NCBI RefSeq assembly: GCF_008727795.1
Contig: NZ_CP044222.1
Span: 3,100,001 to 3,164,000, forward strand
Length of the DNA: 64,000 bases
Origin: Nitrincola iocasae
GTDB taxonomy: Bacteria > Pseudomonadota > Gammaproteobacteria > Pseudomonadales > Balneatricaceae
Direction of reading: 5' to 3'
This document shows positions 7,348 to 15,907 of the stretch, piece by piece. A program made the translations under genes and the position numbers. Every line of letters starts with the position of its first letter. The stretch's first letter is position 1. Below the pieces are notes generated by a model. The model was not told the DNA's origin. It saw only the letters and a list, made by a program, of their open reading frames with translations, and made no database searches.

Positions 7348-8844
7348 ATCATGATGACTATGAGTAGACAGATAGCTATTCAACTCACGGACAGCGTCTT
7401 CGCTGGCATAGAGCCCCTGTTTGGTGCGGCGCCAGAGGATATCCTCTGAGGTCATCGCCCATTCGTGTTGGATAAGGTACTCCACTTCACGCTCATACAG
7501 CGTGCCAGTAAAATGATAACCGAGATCCTGAACCGATTGTGCATCACCAAGAATATCGTAGGCGCAGGTTCCAAAGGTGCGCACATAGCGGCTAGTGACA
7601 GCTTCCGGAAGCCAGGGGTAATCTTCCGCTAGTTGCGTCTCCAGAGTGCCGTGGTTTTCGAAGTCCCCTCCCGGCAGAATAGCAGTTTTTGTCCAGTGAC
7701 CGCTGGTAGGGGGAAAGAACTGGCACAGCTTGTCAGTGGCAGCTTCGGCCAGCTTGCGATAGGTAGTAATCTTGCCGCCAAAAACAGAAATAACCGCGGC
7801 CTTGCCCTTTTCCTTACTGATTTCAAACGAATAATCCCGAGAGGCTTTCTTGGCATCGCCCTGTTCATCATCCATCAGCGGACGCACGCCGGAATAGGAC
7901 CAAACAACATCAACTTCCGTCAGTTGGCGCTTGAAATGTGAGTTAACGATATCGAGCAGATACCGGGTTTCTTCTGCCGAAATTTTCACCTCATTCAGAT
8001 CACCCTCGTAGTCCACATCGGTTGTACCAACCAATGAAAACTCATCCTCGTAAGGGATGACGAAAACGATCCGTTCGTCTTCGTTCTGCAGGATATAGGC
8101 CTCGGTATCCCTATTCAGGCGGGGAACCACAATATGGCTGCCTTTAACCAGGCGAATAGTTTTCGGCGCCTTCATCGACAGGCTTTCACTAAATAAACGA
8201 CTGACCCAGGGTCCAGCCGCATTAACAATCACTTTCGCTGAAACCTGGCGAATAGTGTCGTCATGCCTGTTTTGCAGCGAAATGTTCCATGAATCTGTGC
8301 CTCGCTCGGCGTGGATACATTTGGTTCGGGTCAGAATAGTAGCACCGCACTCCTGCGCTTTTTTTGCCGTCAGTACCACCAAACGTGCGTCATCGACCCA
8401 GCCATCGGAATATTCAAACCCTTGGGTAATGTCTGGCTTGAGCGGATCCTGTTCATCGAACTTGATCGAACCTGATCCAGGCAGAATTTCGCGTTTGGCA
8501 AGGTGATCATAAAGAAACAGCCCCATTCTGATCATCCAGGCGGGACGAAGATGAGGACGGTGAGGCAGACGAAAGCGCATCGGCCACATGATATGCGGAG
8601 AATTCCGTAACAGCGACTCCCTTTCAGCCAAGGCTTCACGTACTAAACGAAACTCATAGTGTTCCAAATAACGCAGCCCGCCGTGAATCAGCTTGCTGCT
8701 GCTGGAAGATGTGGCTGAGGCGAGGTCGTTCATTTCGCACAACAGCACCTTGAGGCCACGGCCGGCTGCATCCATGGCGATCCCCGTACCATTAATGCCA
8801 CCGCCTACGACCACAAGGTCAAATTGTGAACTCTCTCCAGTCAT
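7345..8844 (-). CDS. glpD: Aerobic glycerol-3-phosphate dehydrogenase (FAD, quinone-linked)
   Basis: A 499-residue membrane-associated flavoprotein, normal length. The FAD site is LVVVGGGINGTGIAMDAAGRGL (residues 9-31, shown here in two parts: VVVGGGINGTG and DAAGRGL), followed by the family motif SSSSKLIHGGLRYLEHYEF. Conserved ISVFGGKITTYRKLAEAA lies in the second half. It oxidises glycerol 3-phosphate to dihydroxyacetone phosphate and passes electrons to ubiquinone. It is the first gene of the glycerol block, transcribed away from glpR with a 197-bp AT-rich spacer holding candidate GlpR sites. Confidence 0.96.
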   Translation of the reverse strand: MTGESSQFDLVVVGGGINGTGIAMDAAGRGLKVLLCEMNDLASATSSSSSKLIHGGLRYLEHYEFRLVREALAERESLLRNSPHIMWPMRFRLPHRPHLRPAWMIRMGLFLYDHLAKREILPGSGSIKFDEQDPLKPDITQGFEYSDGWVDDARLVVLTAKKAQECGATILTRTKCIHAERGTDSWNISLQNRHDDTIRQVSAKVIVNAAGPWVSRLFSESLSMKAPKTIRLVKGSHIVVPRLNRDTEAYILQNEDERIVFVIPYEDEFSLVGTTDVDYEGDLNEVKISAEETRYLLDIVNSHFKRQLTEVDVVWSYSGVRPLMDDEQGDAKKASRDYSFEISKEKGKAAVISVFGGKITTYRKLAEAATDKLCQFFPPTSGHWTKTAILPGGDFENHGTLETQLAEDYPWLPEAVTSRYVRTFGTCAYDILGDAQSVQDLGYHFTGTLYEREVEYLIQHEWAMTSEDILWRRTKQGLYASEDAVRELNSYLSTHSHHD

Positions 8845-8888
8845 TTTTTATCATCTCCTGACGCCAGTGAAAAGATGAACACAGCGCA

Positions 8889-8980
8889 CTTTACGTTTTC
8901 CATACCAACATTAAACGCTATTATGCGAAAGGAAAATAATTTCGTAAAGGAAAATAAAGAAAAAAAACGAAAATCAAAAG
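8889..8980. promoter_or_regulatory. Candidate GlpR operator region upstream of glpD
   Basis: This stretch contains TTTACGTTTTCC, an inverted CGAAA/TTTCG pair (8926-8944), a direct repeat AAAGGAAAATAA (8928 and 8946, one 18-bp step apart) and AAAACGAAAATC. Similar ACGTTTTC or TTTTCGTTTT motifs recur before glpR/glpK and before the transporter operon. A shared GlpR site is inferred. Confidence 0.4.
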
Positions 8981-9041
8981 CAAGCAAAAACGAGGCCACG
9001 CAACAAAATGGCAAGGCGGGATCAGTCAGATATGTGGTGGA

Positions 9042-9800
9042 TCAGACCAGATGCAGCTCAACATTGCTTTCGCGCAGTAGCTTACATATCTCAACAGGCG
9101 GTGTTTTATCGGTAAACACATGATCAGCCTGGGTAATACTGCCAAGACGCACCATGGCATTGCGGCCAAATTTGGAGTGGTCAGCCGCCAGCAGGACCTG
9201 CCCTGAATTCTCGATGATTGACTGGGCAACACGCACTTCCCGGTAATCAAAGTCCAGCAACGAACCGTCGCTGTGGATACCACTGATACCGATAATGCCA
9301 AAATCCATCTTAAACTGGTTGATGAAATCCCGAGTAGCTTCGCCCACGATACCTCCATCACGACTTCTTACTTCTCCACCGGCAATGATGACATGAAAAT
9401 CTTCCTTGGCCGACAGAATGGAGGCCACATGAAGATTATTGGTCACCACTCGCAGGTTGTTTTTTTCCAGCAGCGCCTTGGCGATGGTCTCGGTGGTCGT
9501 GCCGATATTGATGAACATGGAGGAGTTGTCAGGGATCATATTCACCAGTGACGCGGCGATGCGCTCTTTGGCTTCAAGATCCATGATCTTGCGGGCCTGA
9601 TAGGCCGTGTTGACTGTGCTGGAATCAATACCTGCACCGCCATGATGCCGACGCAGTTTTTTCTGACTGGCCAGTTCGTTCAGATCCCGGCGGATGGTTT
9701 GTGGCGTAACCTTGAACTGCTCAACCAACTGCTCGGTGGTCACGAAGCCGCTCTGCTGGATAAGCTCCATGATCAGGTCTTGTCGACGTCGCAGTGCCAT
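9042..9800 (-). CDS. glpR: DeoR-family glycerol-3-phosphate regulon repressor
   Basis: A 252-residue DeoR-family repressor. The N-terminal winged helix has VTTEQLVEQFKVTPQTIRRDL and the DeoR signature KLRRHHGGAG (about residues 50-60). The rest is a sugar-phosphate-binding DeoRC domain with GTTTETIAKALL and AADHSKFGRNAMV. Family knowledge: it represses glp genes until glycerol 3-phosphate binds. It is divergent from glpK and sits between glpD and glpK, so local control of the whole block is the simplest reading. Confidence 0.92.
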   Translation of the reverse strand: MALRRRQDLIMELIQQSGFVTTEQLVEQFKVTPQTIRRDLNELASQKKLRRHHGGAGIDSSTVNTAYQARKIMDLEAKERIAASLVNMIPDNSSMFINIGTTTETIAKALLEKNNLRVVTNNLHVASILSAKEDFHVIIAGGEVRSRDGGIVGEATRDFINQFKMDFGIIGISGIHSDGSLLDFDYREVRVAQSIIENSGQVLLAADHSKFGRNAMVRLGSITQADHVFTDKTPPVEICKLLRESNVELHLV

Positions 9801-9831
9801 TCAACTTCCTCCGCATCCCGGTTTTTTCTGT

Positions 9832-9852
9832 AACGAACGAAATAACGTTTTC
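9832..9852. promoter_or_regulatory. Candidate GlpR operator between glpR and glpK
   Basis: AACGAACGAAATAACGTTTTC contains AACG/CGTT half-sites and the ACGTTTTC core also found upstream of glpD. A second AT-rich element (AAAATACGAAAAAATAAG) lies nearer to glpK, around 9968-9984. Binding is inferred from recurrence only. Confidence 0.35.
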
Positions 9853-10006
9853 AAACTTGAACTTATTCTAGAGTGTTTTATGCTTTTATTCAGCCTTTTT
9901 ATGGAGTTGTAACGGCCGCAGCAGTTTTCACCCGCACCAAGGGTTGGCTTTTGTTTTCAAAAAGGTAAAAATACGAAAAAATAAGAACACCCGAGGCCAA
10001 ACAACC

Positions 10007-11503
10007 ATGACTCAGTTCATTCTATCGATAGATCAGGGAACCACCAGTTCTCGTGCCATTCTTTTCACCCTGGATGGCACTATACACGCCAGCAGTCAGC
10101 AAGAATTTCCCCAGCATTTCCCGGCCAGCGGCTGGGTGGAACACGACCCTGAAGATATATGGCGCACGGTAAGAGAAGCTTGTGATGAGGTCATGCAGCG
10201 AGGGTGTGGCGACAACGACGAAGTTGTCGCGGTGGGGATTTCCAACCAGAGAGAGACAACCGTACTTTGGGACCGAGCTACCAACGAAGTGGTGTATCCA
10301 GCGATTGTCTGGCAGGATCGCCGGACCGCTGACTGGTGTGAAACTCTGAAAAAACAGCATTTGGAACCTTTGGTAAGCAGCAAAACCGGACTATTAATAG
10401 ACCCCTATTTCTCAGCCACAAAAATTCGCTGGGTGCTTGATAATGTACCTGGTGCCAGAGAGCGTGCCGAAAAGGGTGAACTGGCCTTCGGTACCATCGA
10501 CAGTTTCCTGTTATGGCGATTGACGGGCGGCAAAGCCCACCGCACTGATGCCACCAACGCCAGTCGCACTATGCTGTTCAATATACACAAGCAGGAATGG
10601 GACCAGGAACTACTGGAGCTGTTCGGCATTCCCGATTCGCTGCTGCCCGAAGTTATGGATTCTGCGGCAGACTTTGGCCAGATTGAGGGGCATGGTCGCC
10701 TTGACGGCATCTCGGTGTTGGGGGTTGCTGGTGACCAGCAAGCGGCCCTGTTTGGACAGACCTGTTTTAAAAACGGCATGGCGAAAAGCACCTATGGAAC
10801 CGGTTGCTTTCTGATCATGAACACCGGAGACAAGCCGCTGGTCTCGGAACACCGACTACTCACAACCGTGGCCTATCGCCTCAAAGGCAAGCCGACTTAT
10901 GCCCTGGAGGGCAGTATCTTTATCGCCGGTGCGGCCATTCAGTGGCTCAGGGATGGCCTGCAATTGATCAGCAATGCCAGCGAGACCGAACCACTGGCAG
11001 AGGGTACATCCGTAGATCACGGTGTGTATCTGGTGCCAGCATTTACCGGGCTGGGAGCCCCCTATTGGGATCCCAACGCCCGCGGCGCCATTTTCGGCTT
11101 GACCCGAGACACGGGGATTAAGGAAATCGTCACGGCGGGCCTGCAATCGGTGTGTTACCAGACCAAGGATCTACAAAAAGCCATGGAGAAGGATGGCCTG
11201 AGGCCCATCACCCTGAGGGTTGATGGTGGCATGGTGGCCAACAACTGGGTATTGCAGTTTCTGGCTGATATTCTCGGTGCTCCGGTGGATCGTCCTAGAA
11301 TGGTGGAAACCACTGCATTGGGCGCGGCTTACCTCGCGGGGCTTCAGGCGGGTGTCTACGAATCCCTTGATACGCTACAGGAAGCCTGGCAGTGTGATAG
11401 GCGCTTCGAGCCGCAGATGAGCAAGCAAAAACGCGACGAACTCTATGCGGGTTGGTATGCCGCCGTGGCCAAGTTGCAGAGCGGTCCCCTGAGTGCCAAG
11501 TAA
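10007..11503 (+). CDS. glpK: Glycerol kinase
   Basis: A 498-residue FGGY-family kinase. ATG 10007 is chosen rather than the upstream in-frame ATG at 9944, because MTQFILSIDQGTTSSRA is the standard GlpK N-terminus. The ATP phosphate-binding loop DQGTTSSRAI, the NQRETTVLWDR block, YFSATKIRWVLDN, GDQQAALFGQ and the C-terminal FGGY signature LRVDGGMVANNWVLQFLADILG are all visible. It phosphorylates glycerol to glycerol 3-phosphate, the substrate of GlpD. It lies just upstream of the glycerol ABC transporter operon, separated by about 185 bp. Confidence 0.97.
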   Translation: MTQFILSIDQGTTSSRAILFTLDGTIHASSQQEFPQHFPASGWVEHDPEDIWRTVREACDEVMQRGCGDNDEVVAVGISNQRETTVLWDRATNEVVYPAIVWQDRRTADWCETLKKQHLEPLVSSKTGLLIDPYFSATKIRWVLDNVPGARERAEKGELAFGTIDSFLLWRLTGGKAHRTDATNASRTMLFNIHKQEWDQELLELFGIPDSLLPEVMDSAADFGQIEGHGRLDGISVLGVAGDQQAALFGQTCFKNGMAKSTYGTGCFLIMNTGDKPLVSEHRLLTTVAYRLKGKPTYALEGSIFIAGAAIQWLRDGLQLISNASETEPLAEGTSVDHGVYLVPAFTGLGAPYWDPNARGAIFGLTRDTGIKEIVTAGLQSVCYQTKDLQKAMEKDGLRPITLRVDGGMVANNWVLQFLADILGAPVDRPRMVETTALGAAYLAGLQAGVYESLDTLQEAWQCDRRFEPQMSKQKRDELYAGWYAAVAKLQSGPLSAK

Positions 11504-11610
11504 CACTCTACTCTCGCTGTGGGTAAAGGCAGAAATTGAGGAGCAAGGGTTCTAGCTAGCACCCAACGGGATTCGTTATAGAGAAACCAGTGTTCGATTC
11601 AGTAAAAAAT

Positions 11611-11635
11611 TACTTTCGTATCTTTTCGTTTTAAC
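11611..11635. promoter_or_regulatory. Candidate GlpR operator upstream of the glycerol ABC transporter
   Basis: Two TTTCG motifs in TACTTTCGTATC and TTTTCGTTTTAAC lie 53-77 bp before glpS. They resemble the motifs at glpD and glpR/glpK and suggest that the transporter belongs to the same regulon. Confidence 0.35.
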
Positions 11636-11687
11636 ATAGCTCTTGTAGACTAACTTCTAATGATAACAATAAAAGAAAGGAACAATC

Positions 11688-12776
11688 ATGTCTCTAACGC
11701 TGCAGAATATATCGCGCGTTGTGGATGGAGAAACCTGGATATCGGACGTCAGCATGACGCTGGAACCAGGTTCCTTTAACGTCCTCCTTGGCCGGACACT
11801 TGCCGGAAAAACAACGCTGATGCGTATTATGGCGGGGCTGGACAGACCATCAAGCGGCAATATCCTGATGAATGGCGTGGATGTGACCGGCATGGCTGTT
11901 CAGAAACGCAACATCTCCATGGTGTATCAACAATTCATCAATTACCCCACCCTGAGTGTGTTTGAGAACATCGCCTCGCCACTGAAGCTTGCCAAACAAA
12001 GTAAACAAGAGATCGACCGGCGGGTCCGGGAAACCGCAGAGCTGCTCAAGATTGAAGACCTGCTGAGACGCTTGCCACTCGAACTTTCAGGTGGCCAGCA
12101 GCAAAGGGTCGCCATGGCCCGGGCGCTGGTCAAGGATGCCGATCTGGTACTTTTCGACGAACCGCTGGTCAATCTGGATTACAAGTTACGCGAGGCCTTG
12201 CGCAGTGAACTGAAAACCCTGTTCCAGGCACGCAACTGTATCGCCGTCTACGCCACCACCGAGGCCCAGGAAGCATTGGCACTGGGTGGCGAAACCGCTG
12301 TATTACATGAAGGCCGATTGCTGCAGAAAGGCTCCACCCCAAAAGTTTACCATCGCCCTCAGAATATCGAGACGGCAGAAATCTTCTCTGAACCGCCCAT
12401 CAACATCGTGCCAGGACGCGTCAGCGAAACGGAAGTGACCTTTGATGAGCGGGTTCATTTTCAGCTCAATGCGGATCTGGATTCCCTCGCACCAGGTCAG
12501 TACCAGTTCGGCGTCCGTGCTTCACACATTGGCCTGGTACCTCAAGCTGAGGATGATCTGGAAATTTCAGTCACGGTAGATCTGGCCGAAATCAGCGGAT
12601 CGGAAACCTTCCTGCACGTGCATAGCGAATCTTTCGACCTGGTTCTGCACCTGCAAGGCATCTATCAGTATCACACCGACGAGCAAATCAAAGTGTACTT
12701 CCCTACCCACAAACTCTATGCATTTGCGCCTGATGGTAGAACAGTACAGGTGCCCAGTCGGGCGGAGGGTCTCTGA
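11688..12776 (+). CDS. glpS: Glycerol ABC transporter, ATP-binding protein GlpS
   Basis: A 362-residue ATPase of the sugar (MalK/UgpC) type. Walker A is GRTLAGKT (residues 35-42), the signature is LSGGQQQR, Walker B is LVLFDEPLVNLD, and a C-terminal TOBE-like regulatory domain follows (from about residue 240). The usual GxSGxGKS loop is changed to GRTLAGKT but keeps the essential Lys and Thr. Family knowledge: GlpS and GlpT are the two different ATPases of the GlpSTPQV glycerol importer described in Rhizobium. It begins a five- to six-gene operon after an AAGAAAGGAAC ribosome binding site. Confidence 0.88.
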   Translation: MSLTLQNISRVVDGETWISDVSMTLEPGSFNVLLGRTLAGKTTLMRIMAGLDRPSSGNILMNGVDVTGMAVQKRNISMVYQQFINYPTLSVFENIASPLKLAKQSKQEIDRRVRETAELLKIEDLLRRLPLELSGGQQQRVAMARALVKDADLVLFDEPLVNLDYKLREALRSELKTLFQARNCIAVYATTEAQEALALGGETAVLHEGRLLQKGSTPKVYHRPQNIETAEIFSEPPINIVPGRVSETEVTFDERVHFQLNADLDSLAPGQYQFGVRASHIGLVPQAEDDLEISVTVDLAEISGSETFLHVHSESFDLVLHLQGIYQYHTDEQIKVYFPTHKLYAFAPDGRTVQVPSRAEGL

Positions 12777-12777
12777 C

Positions 12778-13884
12778 ATGGCTGAAGAAATCAGGCTAAA
12801 AACACTGGCACACTCATACAGCGCAAAGCCTTCGGGACCGGAGGACTATGCCATCCGCAAGATGGAACATGTGTGGGCCCAAGGCGGCGCTTACGCACTA
12901 CTTGGCCCTTCAGGCTGCGGCAAATCCACGCTGCTGAATATCATCTCCGGGCTGGTGACGCCTTCGGAAGGCGATGTGCTGTTCGACGGTAAACGGATGA
13001 ACGAACTACCGCCGGAGAAGCGCAACATCGCTCAGGTTTTTCAGTTCCCGGTGGTCTACGACACCATGACAGTCTACGACAATCTGGCTTTCCCACTGCG
13101 CAATCAAGGCGGTTTCTCGGAACAGCAAATCAGCGAAAAAGTGCATGAAGTCGCTGAAGTTCTTGAGCTCTCCGGTGAGTTGAAACGCAAGGCGAAAAAC
13201 CTCAGTGCCGACCAGAAGCAAAAAGTGTCCATGGGACGCGGCCTGGTACGTGAGGATGTCACCGCCATTCTGTTTGATGAGCCACTGACCGTTATCGATC
13301 CACAGCTTAAGTGGCGTCTGCGCCGCAAGCTCAAGCAGATTCATGAGCGATTTGATATCACTATGGTCTACGTGACCCACGACCAGTTAGAAGCCTCAAC
13401 CTTTGCTGACAAAATCGCCCTGATGTATGAAGGACAGATCGTGCAGTTCGGCACTCCGCAGGAGCTGTTCGAGCGGCCGGCACACACCTTTGTCGGTTAT
13501 TTCATTGGTAGCCCCGGGATGAACTTCTTTGAGCCCAGCTTGACCGACGAGGGGCTGATGTTCAATGGTAGGCAGATGCCGGTCAGTGAGACACTTCTCG
13601 AGAAGGTACGTCTCAGCGGCTCAGATAACATCAAGCTGGGTATACGTCCGGAGTACGTCACGCTTGGCACCGATACCAGTGACCAGAGCTATGCCGTCAC
13701 TGTCACCGGCATCGAAGATCTGGGCACCTATCGGATCGTCGATGTGGCGTTCGGCTCCATCATCATAAAAATACGTACTCCCGAAGACCAGCCGGTTCCA
13801 GGTGATACAGCCAGTATCAGCTTTCCTGAAGCCTGGCTGAAAGTGTACGTCGACGAGCGACTCGTGGAGGCCGATCATGAATAA
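12778..13884 (+). CDS. glpT: Glycerol ABC transporter, ATP-binding protein GlpT
   Basis: A 368-residue second ATPase, starting one base after the glpS stop and preceded by GGAGGG. An upstream in-frame ATG at 12718 is rejected because it lies inside glpS. Walker A is GPSGCGKS (43-50), Walker B LFDEPLTVID, H-loop VYVTHDQLEA. The ABC signature is degenerate (LSADQKQK in place of LSGGQ), so in the heterodimer one composite ATP site may be weakened. The symbol follows the Rhizobium operon and is unrelated to the E. coli GlpT antiporter. Confidence 0.85.
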   Translation: MAEEIRLKTLAHSYSAKPSGPEDYAIRKMEHVWAQGGAYALLGPSGCGKSTLLNIISGLVTPSEGDVLFDGKRMNELPPEKRNIAQVFQFPVVYDTMTVYDNLAFPLRNQGGFSEQQISEKVHEVAEVLELSGELKRKAKNLSADQKQKVSMGRGLVREDVTAILFDEPLTVIDPQLKWRLRRKLKQIHERFDITMVYVTHDQLEASTFADKIALMYEGQIVQFGTPQELFERPAHTFVGYFIGSPGMNFFEPSLTDEGLMFNGRQMPVSETLLEKVRLSGSDNIKLGIRPEYVTLGTDTSDQSYAVTVTGIEDLGTYRIVDVAFGSIIIKIRTPEDQPVPGDTASISFPEAWLKVYVDERLVEADHE

Positions 13885-14755
13885 AATAGAAAACAATAAA
13901 GCCTGGTTTTTTGTCATCCCGGTCTTTGTGATCGTGGCCTTTTCGGCCGTGATCCCGTTGATGACAGTGGTCAACTATTCCGTACAGGATATTTTTGGCG
14001 CTGATTCAGCCTACTGGACCGGTACCGAGTGGTACAAGGAGATGCTCCGAAATCCGGACCTGCAGGCCGCCCTGCTTAGGCAGTTTGCCTTCTCCTTTGC
14101 CATTCTCGCCATTGAGGTTCCGCTGGGCATTGGTATTGCGTTGCTGATGCCGAAGAAAGGCTGGGCCGCATCAGCCGCGCTGGTTCTGGTGGCCATGCCG
14201 CTGCTGATACCCCTTAATGTTGTCGGCACCATCTGGCAGATCCTTGCTCGTACCGACATCGGACTTCTGGGCTGGTCTTTGAGCAGTTTAGGCATGGACT
14301 ACAACATCAATGCCAACGCTGTAGACGCCTGGTTCACCATCATTCTCATGGATGTCTGGCACTGGACACCACTAATTGCACTGCTCAGTTACAGTGGTTT
14401 ACGAGCCATCCCGGATGCCTATTACCAGGCTGCCCGTATCGACCGAGCCTCACGCTGGGCGGTGTTCCGCTACATCCAACTGCCCAAACTGACCAATGTA
14501 TTGGTGATCGGGGTACTGCTGCGATTTATGGATTCGTTCATGATCTACGCCGAACCCTTCGTACTGACTGGTGGCGGGCCCGGCAGCTCCACCACTTTCC
14601 TGAGTCAGGCGCTGACCACCATGGCCGTGGGGCAGTTTGACCTGGGGCCTGCTGCGGCCTTCTCCATCATTTATTTCCTGATCATTCTTGCCGTCAGTTG
14701 GGTATTTTACACCGCCATCATGACGCTGCAGAAAGACAAGTCAGCCCAACAATAA
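13877..14755 (+). CDS. glpP: Glycerol ABC transporter permease GlpP
   Basis: A 292-residue inner-membrane permease of the MalF type with about six transmembrane helices, beginning WFFVIPVFVIVAFSAVIPLM. The EAA-loop contact for the ATPases is in ALLSYSGLRAIPDAYYQAARIDRA. Its start overlaps the end of glpT by 8 bp, so translation is coupled. It forms the membrane channel with GlpQ. Confidence 0.88.
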   Translation: MNKIENNKAWFFVIPVFVIVAFSAVIPLMTVVNYSVQDIFGADSAYWTGTEWYKEMLRNPDLQAALLRQFAFSFAILAIEVPLGIGIALLMPKKGWAASAALVLVAMPLLIPLNVVGTIWQILARTDIGLLGWSLSSLGMDYNINANAVDAWFTIILMDVWHWTPLIALLSYSGLRAIPDAYYQAARIDRASRWAVFRYIQLPKLTNVLVIGVLLRFMDSFMIYAEPFVLTGGGPGSSTTFLSQALTTMAVGQFDLGPAAAFSIIYFLIILAVSWVFYTAIMTLQKDKSAQQ

Positions 14756-14771
14756 CAACAAGGGGACAGAG

Positions 14772-15566
14772 ATGAAATCACGCATCGCATTCATCATTTA
14801 TCTGATAGTGATGATTCTGCCGATCTACTGGCTGGTGAATATGTCACTGCAGACCAATTCGGAGATTCTTGGCGAACTCAGTTTCTGGCCGAAGAATCTG
14901 ACCTTCGACAACTACATCAATATCCTGACGGACGACAGCTGGTACATGGGCTATGTAAACTCCATGACCTATGTGTTCATGAACATGGCCATTAGCCTGA
15001 CAGTCGCTCTGCCGGCCGCCTACGCTTTCAGCCGCTACAAATTTGTAGGTGACAAACACCTGTTCTTCTGGCTGCTGACCAACAAGATGGCTCCACCAGC
15101 GGTATTCGCGCTGCCTTTCTTCCAGCTATACTCGTCCGTAGGGTTGTTCGATACCCATATCGCCGTAGCACTGGCCCACACCCTGTTCAACGTAGCCCTG
15201 GCTGTGTGGATTCTTGAAGGTTTTATGAGTGGCGTACCCAAGGAAATAGACGAAACCGCCTATATCGACGGTTACAGCTTTCCAACCTTCTTCGTAAAAA
15301 TCTACATCCCGTTAATCCGCTCCGGTATCGGTGTGACCGCCTTCTTCCTGTTTATGTTCTCCTGGATAGAGTTATTGCTGGCAAGGACCCTCACCTCAAC
15401 CGGAGCCCAGCCGATCCAGGCCATCATGACCCGAACGCAGGGTGCCTCCGGTATCGACTGGGGCACACTGGCGGCAGCGGGCGTCCTCACCATCGTACCG
15501 GGTATTGCCGTGGTCTACTTCGTACGCAATCACATCGCCAAGGGCTTTGCTCTGGGTCGTACCTGA
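14772..15566 (+). CDS. glpQ: Glycerol ABC transporter permease GlpQ
   Basis: A 264-residue MalG-type permease. It starts with the first transmembrane helix (IAFIIYLIVMILPIYWLVNM), and the EAA loop is visible in EGFMSGVPKEIDETAYIDGYS. The C-terminal end WGTLAAAGVLTIVPGIAVVYFV and NHIAKGFALGRT is typical of this permease family. It sits 16 bp after glpP with an AAGGGGACAGAG ribosome binding site. The symbol is from the Rhizobium operon and not the E. coli phosphodiesterase. Confidence 0.88.
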   Translation: MKSRIAFIIYLIVMILPIYWLVNMSLQTNSEILGELSFWPKNLTFDNYINILTDDSWYMGYVNSMTYVFMNMAISLTVALPAAYAFSRYKFVGDKHLFFWLLTNKMAPPAVFALPFFQLYSSVGLFDTHIAVALAHTLFNVALAVWILEGFMSGVPKEIDETAYIDGYSFPTFFVKIYIPLIRSGIGVTAFFLFMFSWIELLLARTLTSTGAQPIQAIMTRTQGASGIDWGTLAAAGVLTIVPGIAVVYFVRNHIAKGFALGRT

Positions 15567-15577
15567 GGAGACTTGTT

Positions 15578-15850
15578 ATGAGCTGGATGCATTGGACCGG
15601 TCCGACGGCTGGATTCTTTATTTCGATTGCCCTGATTCTGACGGGCATGACTGTATGGCAGTACTTTTCGCCCAGTGTCGAGCGAAAAGGCTTCCTGCCG
15701 ATCAGCACAACGCGTGGTGACCGGCTGTTCATTGGTCTTTTGACCAGTGCGTTCATTCACCTTGTATTCATCGGAGTGACTGAACTGCATGTGTTGGTTG
15801 CAACCGCAGTGTCTGTTGTCTGGATGGTCATTCTGATGCGCTGGGGTTAA
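15578..15850 (+). CDS. DUF2160 small membrane protein of the glycerol transporter operon
   Basis: A 90-residue hydrophobic protein with two or three predicted helices (PTAGFFISIALILTGMTVW, LFIGLLTSAFIHLVFIG, LVATAVSVVWMVILM). It lies 11 bp after glpQ with a GAGGAG site. Family knowledge: DUF2160 genes occur between the second permease and the binding protein in GlpSTPQV operons. Its role is not established; an accessory membrane subunit is a reasonable inference. Confidence 0.85.
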   Translation: MSWMHWTGPTAGFFISIALILTGMTVWQYFSPSVERKGFLPISTTRGDRLFIGLLTSAFIHLVFIGVTELHVLVATAVSVVWMVILMRWG

Positions 15851-15907
15851 TCCAAGAAAGGGACTTTCCTTATTACAGGGATGCAAACAAAGCTAGATGA
15901 GGTATGT

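Noticed and set aside
11547..11564. GGGT...ACCC hairpin after glpK containing CTAGCTAG
   Set aside because: The outer stem is just four base pairs and there is no T-run; not a convincing terminator.
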